From Dactylosporangium sp. AC04546 (GTDB lineage: Bacteria > Actinomycetota > Actinomycetes > Mycobacteriales > Micromonosporaceae): a stretch of 48,764 bases of DNA. The notes beneath the pieces were generated by a model. That model saw nothing but the letters and a program-made list of their open reading frames with translations. It ran no database searches and was not told the origin of the DNA. Made by a program: the position numbers and the translations under genes. Position 1 is the stretch's first letter. Every line of letters starts with the position of its first letter. Of the stretch, positions 34,961 through 42,465 are shown piece by piece. The stretch spans positions 1 to 48,764 of the forward strand of contig NZ_JAHYSG010000091.1 in NCBI RefSeq assembly GCF_022095675.1, in the 5' to 3' direction.

Positions 34961-35374
34961 TCAGTAGATCCGGCCGCTCGGGCCGACACAGGCGCTTCCG
35001 ATGTTCACGGCGCACTCGCCGCCTGTGATCTTGGTGACGTTGCCGGCGAAGTTGAACTGCCGGGTGACGGTCGTGCCCGACCCGCCACTGTTGTGCACGA
35101 CCTCACCCCGCGTGCCGCCGTCGTTGTAGTACGCGATGATGCCCACGCGCGCCCCGTAGCCGTCGGCGGCGGTGTCCTTGACGTTCACCTGCAGGTACAG
35201 GCGCCCACCGGACCACCACCAGGTGCCGTACGCCCAGACACCGTAGGCGTCCCCGGCGGTGCCGCTCAGGCTCCAGCTGGTTGCCGCCTGGGCCGGTGCC
35301 GGGGCAACAACCACCGCACCGAACGTCGTGGCTACCGCCGCGCTCAGGGTGGCGACGAACCGGCGCATCCTCAT
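34961..35374 (-). CDS. Small secreted protein of unknown function, intact paralogue
   Basis: 137 residues with a signal peptide (MRMRRFVATLSAAVATTFGA, cleavage likely after APAQA). The mature part is about 105 residues and beta-rich: TWWWSGGRLYLQVNVKDT, GIIAYYNDGGTRGEVVHN, TRQFNFAGNVTKITGGECAV. Two Cys are placed to form a disulphide (GECAVNIGSACVG). The fold suggests a small beta-sandwich. ATG 35374 follows GATGGAGGTACGGC. The paralogue downstream is broken. I know no function for this family; it could be an extracellular or cell-wall protein. Confidence 0.7.
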   Translation of the reverse strand: MRMRRFVATLSAAVATTFGAVVVAPAPAQAATSWSLSGTAGDAYGVWAYGTWWWSGGRLYLQVNVKDTAADGYGARVGIIAYYNDGGTRGEVVHNSGGSGTTVTRQFNFAGNVTKITGGECAVNIGSACVGPSGRIY

Positions 35375-35662
35375 GCCGTACCTCCATCTGAATCGGTTCG
35401 GCCGGAATGATCTCGCAAAGTTCCGCGGCGGGCGTCAACCGACGGGTTGGCTTTCGCTGAGACCTACGCGGTACATCCACAGTGGACGCCTACCGCCGTC
35501 GTTGTACCTGATCCTGTCGACGCGACCTGCTGATCACTGATGGTCATCATGTGGAGCCGGCAAACCTTGGCGGCCAGCAGCGCGCCGCGCAGACCCGCGC
35601 GACACCAACACCGCCTGCGTGGCGCGACCGCGACCCGGTCCCCGCCGGGTACGTTGGGCGGT

Positions 35663-37301
35663 CTAATTACTTCGACCTGAAAAAGTAGATTGATGGTTGT
35701 CGGCGTGTCCGGCTGTGCCGGACGCGTCCCCGCCAGGACAATCGGCGGTGACAGGGATTTGTTGCTGCACAAGGGATTGCGGTCATGCTGCGGACGCGGA
35801 ACGTGCAGCCGTCGTTGTGGGAGTCGGTGCTGCCGGAGGTGTGCCTGCGGCTGCCGGTGGAGCTGGAGCGGGTCGATGCGTGGCTGGATGATGAGCGGAT
35901 CTTCGTCCCGTTCGTGCCGTTCTTCTCGGCTCTTCTCGGCCCGGATGGGCCGGCCGAGCGTGCCGATGGAGACGTATCTGCGGTTGATGTTCCTCAAGCA
36001 CCGCTACCAGCTCGGCTACGAGTCGCTGTGTGCTGAGGTGTCGGACTCGATCTCGTGGCGGCGGTCTGCCGGATCGACATCGACGGGCGGGTGCCGCACC
36101 CGACGACGCTGATGAAGATCACGACCCGGTGCGGGGAACAGGCGGTAGCCGAGCTCAACGAGGAACTCCTCCACACGGCGGTCGCGGCCAGGGTGGTGAA
36201 GACGGGAAAAGTTCGCGCCGACACCACCGTGGTGTCGGCGAACGTGCAGTACCCGACCGACTCCGGGCTCCCCGCGAGGGCAGTGGTGAAGATCGGCCGG
36301 CTGGTGTCGCGGATCAAAACCGTGGGCGCGGCACCCCGCACGAGGTTCCGCGACCGTAGTCGCGCCGCCGCCCGGCGGGTCCGCGCGATCGCCCTGAGCC
36401 TGCACCTGCGCGGCGCGGCAGCCCGCGAGGAGGCCCACCGCACCGTTACGCGGATCACCGGCGAGCTGGCCGGTCTGCTCGACCAGGCCACCACTGAAGC
36501 CGCCACGGTGCTGCGCAACGCCCGCCGGTCACTGCCACGCACCGCCGGACGGGCCCGGGGCCGGCTGCACCGGGCGGTCAACGAGCTCGACACGCTCCTC
36601 ACGCGGGCAGCCCAGAGGCGGTCACCCAGACCCGCACGCGGCTGGACGGCGGCAAACCCGACTCGGCCACCCGCCTGGTCAGCCTCCACGACCCGCAGGC
36701 CAGACCGATCCGCAAGGGCCGCATCGACCGGCCAGTCGAGTTCGGCTACAAAGCCCAAGTCGTCGACAACACCGACGGCATCGTCCCAGGCATCGTCCTG
36801 GACCACACCGTCGAGATCGGCAACCCGGCCGACGCCCCGCAACTGGAACCGGCGATCCGCCGCATCCACCAACGCACCGGCCGCATCCCACAGGCCGTCG
36901 CCGCCGACCGCGGCTACGGCGAAGCCGCCATCGAGACACGGCTACACGACCTGGGCGTTCACACCGTCGCAATTCCCCGCAAGGGCACCACCAGCGCCAC
37001 CCGCCGCCAGCACGAACAACGACCGGCGTTCCGGAAACTCGTCAAATGGCGCACCGGCTGCGAAGGCCGCATCAGCCACCTCAAACACCGCTACGGCTGG
37101 AACCGCACCCGGCTGACCACCCTGACCGGCACCCGAATCTGGTACGGACACGGCATCTTCGCCCACAACCTCACCAAAATCACCCGCCTGGCAGCAGCCC
37201 AAACGGCACGAACCCCAGCACGGCCCCCGGCGGCCGGCCGCCCACGGACCCAGCCGAGGGCAGCCGCACTCACATCCACTTTTTCAGGTCAAAGTAATTA
37301 G
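35663..37301 (+). mobile_element. ISNCY-like insertion sequence with 28-bp terminal inverted repeats
   Basis: Left end CTAATTACTTCGACCTGAAA plus AAGTAGAT at 35663-35690. The right end at 37274-37301 is its reverse complement with two mismatches. The 1,639-bp element contains one decayed transposase gene whose final TAG lies inside the right repeat. The flanks (GGGCGGT before, CGGGTGC after) show no exact target duplication. Confidence 0.8.
35785..37301 (+). pseudogene. ISNCY/IS1182-type DDE transposase, at least three frameshifts
   Basis: Pieces in order: MLRTRNVQPSLWESVLPEVC to FFSALLG; shift near 35940; RMGRPSVPMETYLRLMFLKH, LGYESLCAEVSDSISWRR; shift near 36062; CRIDIDGRVPHPTTLMKITT, KVRADTTVVSANVQYPTDSG (first Asp); shift near 36609; TRLDGGKPDSATRLVSLHDP, AVAADRGYGEAAIE (second Asp) and CEGRISHLKHRYGWNRTR (Glu). 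Together these make one transposase of about 500 residues. ATG 35785 follows AAGGGATTGCGGTC. The number of lesions rules out programmed frameshifting, so the element cannot move by itself. Confidence 0.78.
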
Positions 37302-37359
37302 CGGGTGCAGGCGGTACCTTGTGAGCGCCAGTTCAAGATCGCAGCCAAGGAGCGGTCAA

Positions 37360-37695
37360 GTGGGTTACGACCTACATATCACCCGTGCGGAAGACTGGCT
37401 TGACGCTGAGGCTCGCCCCATTGGCCGGGACGAGTGGAACAGCTACGCAGGCCGGCATCCCGACATGGTCGCAGAGGGCTGGGTTGAGTGGGCGGACGTC
37501 GGCCGAGAGCCGATCTACGACTGGCCATCCGGGAACGAAGAGCGCTCTTCTCTGTCGTGGCGCAACGGAGAGGTAGTCGTTACCGGTGTGTACACGGACC
37601 ACCTGCCGGGTCTGGTCACCATCGCGGCGGACCTGGGCGCCAACCTCATTGGTGATGACGGAGAACGTTATAGCACCGAGGGCACCATTGACTGA
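37360..37695 (+). CDS. Small protein of the MGYDLHITRA type (111 aa), unknown function
   Basis: GTG 37360 has AAGGAG 7 bases upstream, so I prefer it to the earlier GTG at 37321. The product starts MGYDLHITRAEDWLDAEARP, continues IGRDEWNSYAGRHPDM and ends LVTIAADLGANLIGDDGERY. This start is common to a small, widespread soluble family without known function, often found near toxins or in accessory regions. The gene begins 58 bases after the right end of the insertion sequence and appears intact. Confidence 0.68.
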   Translation: MGYDLHITRAEDWLDAEARPIGRDEWNSYAGRHPDMVAEGWVEWADVGREPIYDWPSGNEERSSLSWRNGEVVVTGVYTDHLPGLVTIAADLGANLIGDDGERYSTEGTID

Positions 37696-37885
37696 CGGGA
37701 CAACGACAGCTTCCGGCAGTCGGACGACACGATCATCGCGGTCTGACCCGAGGTCGGGACTCCCGCCGGACGACAGCAACGGCGACAGCAACCGCTCCGA
37801 ACAACGGCACTCCGACCCGCCGTGGTCCAGACACCAGACCAGCCACCATCGGCAGCCAGCCACTGGCGTGATCGCGTCTCCTAAT

Positions 37886-38365
37886 TTAGGCGGACGGCGC
37901 CGGTCCCTCCAGCTTGGCCCAGTGGCTTAACAGCGCCTCCGATGGCTCACTGGCGAGAAGCGCCTCCGCGTCGGCCTCCGCATCGCCAAGGTCTTGCCGG
38001 CTCTGCCCGTCGATGCGTGCGTCGCGTTCCCGAGTCGGCGGCCGCGGACCGGGGAACACCGGCTTCATGATCTCCTGGGTGCCGGCGATTCGCGTCTGAG
38101 CCTCGGCGGCCTCCGAGTGGGTGTGTCGAATCTCGTTCGGATGATCGAGCCTGGACATGTCGCTTCCCAGCAGGACGATGCCGGTACTGCACGGAATCCC
38201 CCGGCGAACGGCAAGCCGCACCGTGCCGTCGTCTCCAGCATGTTCGCTGGCTTCCCACGACAGGCGTCCAAGGTCGACGTCATGTTCGTTGACGACTTCC
38301 TCGACCAATGACTCGGGAAGGTTGTTCCATTTCATTTCGAGCGATGGCAACAGAAGGTAAAGCAT
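37886..38365 (-). CDS. Protein of unknown function (159 aa)
   Basis: MLYLLLPSLEMKWNNLPESL, EEVVNEHDVDLGRLSWEASE, SDMSRLDHPNEIRHTHSEAA. A soluble, charged protein with no signal or family match. No good ribosome binding site precedes ATG 38365; the Met at residue 11 is an alternative start. Codon bias is weaker than in the neighbouring resistance genes, as in other accessory genes here. Confidence 0.45.
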   Translation of the reverse strand: MLYLLLPSLEMKWNNLPESLVEEVVNEHDVDLGRLSWEASEHAGDDGTVRLAVRRGIPCSTGIVLLGSDMSRLDHPNEIRHTHSEAAEAQTRIAGTQEIMKPVFPGPRPPTRERDARIDGQSRQDLGDAEADAEALLASEPSEALLSHWAKLEGPAPSA

Positions 38366-38400
38366 TCAGCCAACATAGTGGGCGACGCCTGTCGTGGAGT

Positions 38401-38600
38401 TCAAAACCCGGAGGCCCTGCTCGCGTCGTACGGCGACAGGTCTGCGCGCACGCGAACGAATGCGGCCCGGTGCCGCAACCTGCCGGCCTCTTCGTCCAAG
38501 GCGGCGTCGACGAGTACCACGGTTGGCTGTACCGGCACATAGTCGAGCGGCTTCCGCTCCCCCAGCTGCCCGGACCAGCCGACCGGTAGCGGGACGGGCC
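38401..38600 (-). pseudogene. ATP-dependent DNA ligase C-terminal remnant (minus strand)
   Basis: Read toward TGA 38403-38401 the frame gives HPWPVPLPVGWSGQLGERKP, LDYVPVQPTVVLVDAALDEE, RLRHRAAFVRVRADLSPYDA. This has the same order of elements as the ligase end at 3-221. Twenty-seven of 28 bases are shared between 171-198 and 38424-38451 in inverted orientation. Residues further upstream in the frame (ATLEALLLGHAIVQYVAQ) do not look like ligase, and nothing resembling the catalytic domain is present. Confidence 0.6.
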
Positions 38601-38768
38601 ACGGGTGTGGGATCGGGGCGCCGCGGCGTTGGGCGACGTACTGGACGATGGCGTGGCCGAGCAGGAGCGCCTCCAGGGTGGCGCCGACGAGCGGCACGTC
38701 GGTGGGGACGCGGGGCCGGCCCACCGCTGTGCGCCACGCCGCGGCCCAGCGGTTCGGGGGTCCTTGTC

Positions 38769-39449
38769 CTAGGCCGAGCGGGCCGGGGTCAGGCGGGTGA
38801 TCCGCTCGGCGAGGTCGGCGTAGGCGGCCTCGAACGCGGCATCGGTGTCGAGGCGGGCGGGATCGGGCACCGACCAGTGCAGCCGCGGACGGACCGGCGC
38901 GTCGGGGGCGGCGAGGTCCTCGTGCGCGCTGTCGCAGACCGCGATGACCAGGTCGCCGTCGTGGACGACGTCGGCGACGTGTGCGGTCCGGTCCGGGTCG
39001 AGGGTCAGGCCGTGGCGGTGCGCGACCTTCACCGCCCGAGGGTGCACCCGCGCGGCGGGGTGCGTCCCGGCCGAGGCCGCGTCGCCGGCGCGGTGCCGCC
39101 ACAGCGCGGCGGCCAGCTGCGAGCGGGCCGAGTTGTGGGTGCACACGAACACGACCCGCTCGGCGAGGTCGACGGCGGGCGGCGCGAGCGAGGCGAGGAC
39201 CTCGGGCACCAGCCGCAGGTACGTGCGGCGCCGGTCGCCCTCCGACCGGGCCCGGGTGACCAGGCCCGCGTCCTGCAGGACCTTCACGTGGTGGGCGACG
39301 AGGTTGGTCGGCAGGCCCAGCTGCTGGCCGACCTCGCCCGGCGAGGCGTCACCCACGACGAGGGTGTCGACGATGGCCAGGCGGGCCGGGTCCCCGAGCG
39401 CGGCGTGCACCCGGGCGCGCACGTACAGCGGGGAAAGATCCACTTTCAT
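38769..39449 (-). CDS. ArsR repressor fused to ArsC-type arsenate reductase (copy 1)
   Basis: 226 residues. The first 90 form an ArsR winged helix (GDPARLAIVDTLVVGDASPG, GLPTNLVAHHVKVLQDAGLV). The rest is a low-molecular-weight phosphatase/arsenate reductase (VVFVCTHNSARSQLAAALW with catalytic Cys-x5-Arg, ASAGTHPAARVHPRAVKVA, VIAVCDSAHEDL). The fusion should sense arsenite or antimonite and reduce arsenate. The paralogue at 41133-41846 has the same plan. ATG 39449 lies within a TCATTG-ACT-CAATGA palindrome, so repression probably acts on its own start region. Transcription is toward the ligase remnant; a strong hairpin separates it from chrA. Confidence 0.85.
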   Translation of the reverse strand: MKVDLSPLYVRARVHAALGDPARLAIVDTLVVGDASPGEVGQQLGLPTNLVAHHVKVLQDAGLVTRARSEGDRRRTYLRLVPEVLASLAPPAVDLAERVVFVCTHNSARSQLAAALWRHRAGDAASAGTHPAARVHPRAVKVAHRHGLTLDPDRTAHVADVVHDGDLVIAVCDSAHEDLAAPDAPVRPRLHWSVPDPARLDTDAAFEAAYADLAERITRLTPARSA

Positions 39450-39460
39450 TGACTCAATGA
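39446..39460. promoter_or_regulatory. Likely ArsR operator at the start of copy 1
   Basis: TCATTG-ACT-CAATGA, perfect 6-base arms, overlapping the ATG of the arsR-arsC gene. Its position and form fit autoregulation by an ArsR dimer. It differs in sequence from the operator of the paralogue at 41859. Confidence 0.5.
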
Positions 39461-39533
39461 TCGCTGAGGAATTAGCCTGGGTCAAGCCGCCGCCGCGGGG
39501 AGGCAAGCCGGCCACACACGCGGTCAAGGCCGA

Positions 39534-39568
39534 CGGTGAGGCAGGACCGCTCTCTTCCTGCCTCACCG
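39534..39568 (-). terminator. 13-bp hairpin downstream of chrA
   Basis: CGGTGAGGCAGGA (39534-39546), loop CCGCTCTCT, TCCTGCCTCACCG (39556-39568). It lies 43 bases after the chrA stop on the minus strand and upstream of the arsR-arsC copy 1 promoter region, so it ends the chrA operon. Confidence 0.7.
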
Positions 39569-39610
39569 TGCGCCCCCGCGAGCATGGGCGGACCGACACC
39601 GCGGGCGTCC

Positions 39611-40753
39611 TCAGTGCGGCAGCGGGCCGCCCGAGAGGACGATCACCACGCCGGCCGCGGCCGCGCTCAGCAGGGTCAGCACCGGGCCGCGGCGCAGGGC
39701 CAGGGTGAGCACGGCCGTGACGGCGAGGACCGCGTACTGCCACGGCGTGCCCAGCTCCAGCGCCAGGGGTACCGCCGAGCCGAGAATGGCGCCGATCGCG
39801 GCCGGGGCGGCGCCGTCGAGGAACGCCCGGACGCTCGGGGCCGCGCGGAGCCGGTCGAAGCGGTGCGCGCCGAGCAGGACGAACGCGAACGACGGGCCGA
39901 ACGCGATCGCCGAGGCGAGCACGCCGCCGCCCAGGCCGGCCGCCGCGAACCCGACCACGGCCACGGTGTGCACGACCGGGCCGGGCGTGACCTGCCCCAG
40001 GGCGACGGCGTTGAGGAACTGCGCGCCGGTCATCCAGTGATGGTTGTCGACCGCGTCGGCCTGCATGATCGGGATGATCACGAAGCCGCCGCCGTACGAG
40101 AGGGCGCCGACCTTCAGCGCGACCCACGCGAGCGGCAGGAGCACGCCGCCGCCGAGGCCGGCCGCGGCCAGCACCGGCAGCGCGGGCACCGGCCGGCGGC
40201 CCGGCGCGGGCACGCGCTGCGCCACGATCTCGGCGATGCCGCAGGCCACCAGCAGCAGGACCAGCCACGGCCCGACGGTCGCGGCCGCCACCGCGCCGAG
40301 CCCGAGGTACACCACCCACCGGAGCTTGACGGGTGCGCGTCTCCAGCCGGCGGGCATGAGGCTCGTGCCCGCCTGCACCGCCACCGCGGCGACGGCCGCG
40401 CCCGCGCCGGCCCCGGCGGCCTTGACCCACGCGGGCGGGTCGCCCTCCAGGAACAGCGCGGCGAGGGCCAGGATGACGACCAGCCCGGGCACGATGAACG
40501 CCGCGCCGCCGACCAGGGCGCCGACCCGGCCCCGCACCCGCCACGCGCAGAAGATCGCCAGCTGGGTGGAGGCGGGCCCGGGCAGCAGGTTGCACGCGGC
40601 GATCGCGTCCTCGAACTCCTGCGCGTCGAGCCACTGGCGGTCCTCGACGCACAGCTTGCGCAGCAGCGCGATGTGCGCGGGCGGCCCGCCGAACCCGACG
40701 CACCCGATCCGCCCCCACTCCCGCAGGACGGTGCCCAGTGACGGCCGCTCCAT
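39611..40753 (-). CDS. chrA: Chromate transporter ChrA
   Basis: 380 residues with two homologous halves typical of long-chain ChrA proteins. First half: GRIGCVGFGGPPAHIALLRK, DAIAACNLLPGPASTQLAIF. Second half: KVGALSYGGGFVIIPIMQAD, FLNAVALGQVTPGPVVHTVA. About ten membrane helices are visible. ChrA exports chromate. The ATG overlaps the stop of the VOC gene (TGATG), and it is the last gene of the arsR-arsC / VOC / chrA operon. Control by the upstream ArsR-ArsC protein is probable. Confidence 0.9.
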   Translation of the reverse strand: MERPSLGTVLREWGRIGCVGFGGPPAHIALLRKLCVEDRQWLDAQEFEDAIAACNLLPGPASTQLAIFCAWRVRGRVGALVGGAAFIVPGLVVILALAALFLEGDPPAWVKAAGAGAGAAVAAVAVQAGTSLMPAGWRRAPVKLRWVVYLGLGAVAAATVGPWLVLLLVACGIAEIVAQRVPAPGRRPVPALPVLAAAGLGGGVLLPLAWVALKVGALSYGGGFVIIPIMQADAVDNHHWMTGAQFLNAVALGQVTPGPVVHTVAVVGFAAAGLGGGVLASAIAFGPSFAFVLLGAHRFDRLRAAPSVRAFLDGAAPAAIGAILGSAVPLALELGTPWQYAVLAVTAVLTLALRRGPVLTLLSAAAAGVVIVLSGGPLPH

Positions 40754-41136
40754 CAGCCGCCGGCCGGCTGGAAGAGCTCGACGGGGTTGCCGGCGGGGTC
40801 GTCCAGCACGATCTGCCGCCCGCCGGGCCCGGTGACGACGTCGCTGCGGAAGCCGACACCCGCCGCCCGCAGCCGGCCCACCTCGGCGTCGATGTCCTCG
40901 ACGATGAGGTGGATGCGGTTCCAGCCGCCCGGCCCGGGCCGCCGCCCGTCGGGCATGGGCCGCCCCGCCGAGCTGGCCGGCCCGGACAGCAGCAGCCGCA
41001 GGTTGCCCCGCCGGACGTCGGCGAACGCCGGCAGGAACACCGTCCCCGGCGTGAACCCGAGATGCGTGGCGTAGAAGTCGATCGCGGCCTGGACGTCGTC
41101 CACCAGATAGCGCACGTGCACGGTCGAGTCGGTCAT
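40753..41136 (-). CDS. VOC superfamily (glyoxalase/bleomycin-resistance fold) protein
   Basis: 127 residues: VRYLVDDVQAAIDFYATHLG, FADVRRGNLRLLLSGP, WNRIHLIVEDIDAEVGRLRA, DVVTGPGGRQIVLDDPAGNP, VELFQ. The paired beta-alpha-beta-beta-beta units and the ending NPVELFQ are standard for the family. It has no Cys, so it lacks the arsenite-binding cysteines of ArsI C-As lyases and is probably not an ArsI despite its position. ATGA overlap with the upstream arsR-arsC gene and TGATG overlap with chrA show tight coupling. Substrate unknown. Confidence 0.82.
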   Translation of the reverse strand: MTDSTVHVRYLVDDVQAAIDFYATHLGFTPGTVFLPAFADVRRGNLRLLLSGPASSAGRPMPDGRRPGPGGWNRIHLIVEDIDAEVGRLRAAGVGFRSDVVTGPGGRQIVLDDPAGNPVELFQPAGG

Positions 41137-41846
41137 GACGCTCCCTCCGAGACGAAGGTGTACAGCAGGAAGGCGATCCGGCCGGCCAGCTCGTCCGCCA
41201 CACGGGCGAACTCGGCGGGCTCGACCGGCTCGGGAATGCTCCAGTGGACCGGCCGGGGGTGGCCGGGAAACTCCGGGCAGACCTCCTTGACCCGGTCGCA
41301 CAGGGTGATGACACGGTCGAAGCGGCGCCCGGCGAACTCGTCGAGATGCTTGGACCGCGCACCGGCGAGGTCGATGCCCCGCGCCGCCATGGTGGCCACG
41401 GCCTGCGGATGGACCGGCTTGGGCCGGCTGCCGGCGCTGTGGGCCTCGACGGTACCGCCGGTGCCGTGCCGCAGCAGCCCCTCCGCCATCTGCGACCGCG
41501 CGCTGTTGCCGGTGCACAGGAACAACACCCGCCCGCTGACGTGGCGGGGCGCGTGCGGCGGCTGCAGCCGCAGCCCCGGATGCAGGGACGCGCCGGCCCC
41601 GGCGAAAAGCTCGGCGCAGCGCCCCAGGTCGAGCGCGTAGTAGGTGTCGCGCCCGTCGGCACTGCTGCGCCGCGCGGTGACGAGGCCGGCGTCGCGCAGC
41701 TTCCGCAGGTGGTACGAGACCAGGTTCTGCGGCTGCCCCACGAGCGCCGTCATCTCGTGCACGGCGAGATCGCCCCGGGCGAGCTCGCCGAGCAGCCGCC
41801 ACCGCAACGGATGGGCGGCCGCGGTGAGAACGGCGGGCGCGGTCAC
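41133..41846 (-). CDS. ArsR repressor fused to ArsC-type arsenate reductase (copy 2)
   Basis: 237 residues from GTG 41846. The winged helix at about 8-75 includes HPLRWRLLGELARGDLAVHE and GQPQNLVSYHLRKLRDAGLV. The reductase part has RVLFLCTGNSARSQMAEGLL (Cys-x5-Arg), HSAGSRPKPVHPQAVATMAA, RFDRVITLCDRVKEVCPEFP and HWSIPEP. Compared with copy 1, the extra CDRVKEVCPEF region keeps the Cys pair of thioredoxin-linked ArsC. First gene of an operon with the VOC protein and ChrA. A CATCAAA-CTGA-TTTGATG palindrome lies 13 bases upstream of the start. Confidence 0.86.
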   Translation of the reverse strand: MTAPAVLTAAAHPLRWRLLGELARGDLAVHEMTALVGQPQNLVSYHLRKLRDAGLVTARRSSADGRDTYYALDLGRCAELFAGAGASLHPGLRLQPPHAPRHVSGRVLFLCTGNSARSQMAEGLLRHGTGGTVEAHSAGSRPKPVHPQAVATMAARGIDLAGARSKHLDEFAGRRFDRVITLCDRVKEVCPEFPGHPRPVHWSIPEPVEPAEFARVADELAGRIAFLLYTFVSEGAS

Positions 41847-41858
41847 ACGGGCAGACTA

Positions 41859-41876
41859 CATCAAACTGATTTGATG
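41859..41876. promoter_or_regulatory. Likely ArsR operator upstream of copy 2
   Basis: CATCAAA-CTGA-TTTGATG, perfect 7-base arms, 13 bases upstream of the GTG of the arsR-arsC gene. The ATCAA-n-TTGAT form is that of ArsR/SmtB operators. Confidence 0.65.
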
Positions 41877-41984
41877 CAAATAGTGGGGCTGTGTTGCTGC
41901 GCCTTGGCCAGACCACCAAACCTCACGACCGGTCTCCGCTGCGCTACCGGCGAAGGCGAGGGGGCGACGGGTCGTTCGTGGCGG

Positions 41985-42419
41985 CTATCGGCGACGGGGA
42001 CGACGGCGGGTGCCGCGGCCCCGGTCCGCGCGGGGCTGAGCTCCTGCCGGCAGGATCAGGCTTCCCACCGACCGGTCGAGGTCGGCGGCGGTGAGCACCG
42101 GGCGTCCGAGCCGCGCCGACAGCCAGCGACGCTGGTAGTCGCTCAGCTCGTTGGCGAACACGACCGCGTCGACGTTCCGGCTCGAACAGCTCGTCGCGAG
42201 CGCCTCGAGCTTCCCCGGGCCGATGAGGAACCGCCGCGACAGCGGGGCGGTCATGAGCCGCACGCCGCCGTCCGAGACGCCCCTGCGCTGGACGAAGCGC
42301 TCTACCACCCGTCCGCCGAGCGCCGTCACCCGCGCGTCCAGGGCGTCGAGCCGCGCCTGGTGGTCGCGGTCCTTCGCGGAGAACAGCCCCACCAGGACCA
42401 CGGAGCGGATGGCGGTCAC
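41985..42419 (-). CDS. HflX N-terminal-domain-only protein
   Basis: From GTG 42419 the protein is 144 residues: VVLVGLFSAKDRDHQARLDA, LGGRVVERFVQRRGVSDGGV, FLIGPGKLEALATSC and FANELSDYQRRWLSARLG. This corresponds to the nucleotide-binding-like N-terminal domain of HflX GTPases (GGxVV, QRRG, G-x-GKxEEL, N-x-LSxxQ-x-x-L). The GTPase domain is absent, the end is basic and the stop is in frame, so it is either a natural stand-alone domain or a truncated hflX. In full HflX this domain helps ribosome splitting. The gene runs alone upstream of the metal operon. Confidence 0.7.
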   Translation of the reverse strand: MTAIRSVVLVGLFSAKDRDHQARLDALDARVTALGGRVVERFVQRRGVSDGGVRLMTAPLSRRFLIGPGKLEALATSCSSRNVDAVVFANELSDYQRRWLSARLGRPVLTAADLDRSVGSLILPAGAQPRADRGRGTRRRPRRR

Positions 42420-42465
42420 CCGGACACGATCGCAGCCCCACCCGCCTCGCGGCACACCAATATCG

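Noticed and set aside
1..38600. A complete integrative conjugative element
   Set aside because: No integrase, relaxase, FtsK/TraB-type translocase or attachment-site tRNA was found, so only element-derived genes can be claimed.
38769..40859. One 696-residue minus-strand protein covering arsR-arsC and chrA
   Set aside because: The upstream part is an out-of-phase reading of chrA; the real genes are 38769-39449 and 39611-40753.
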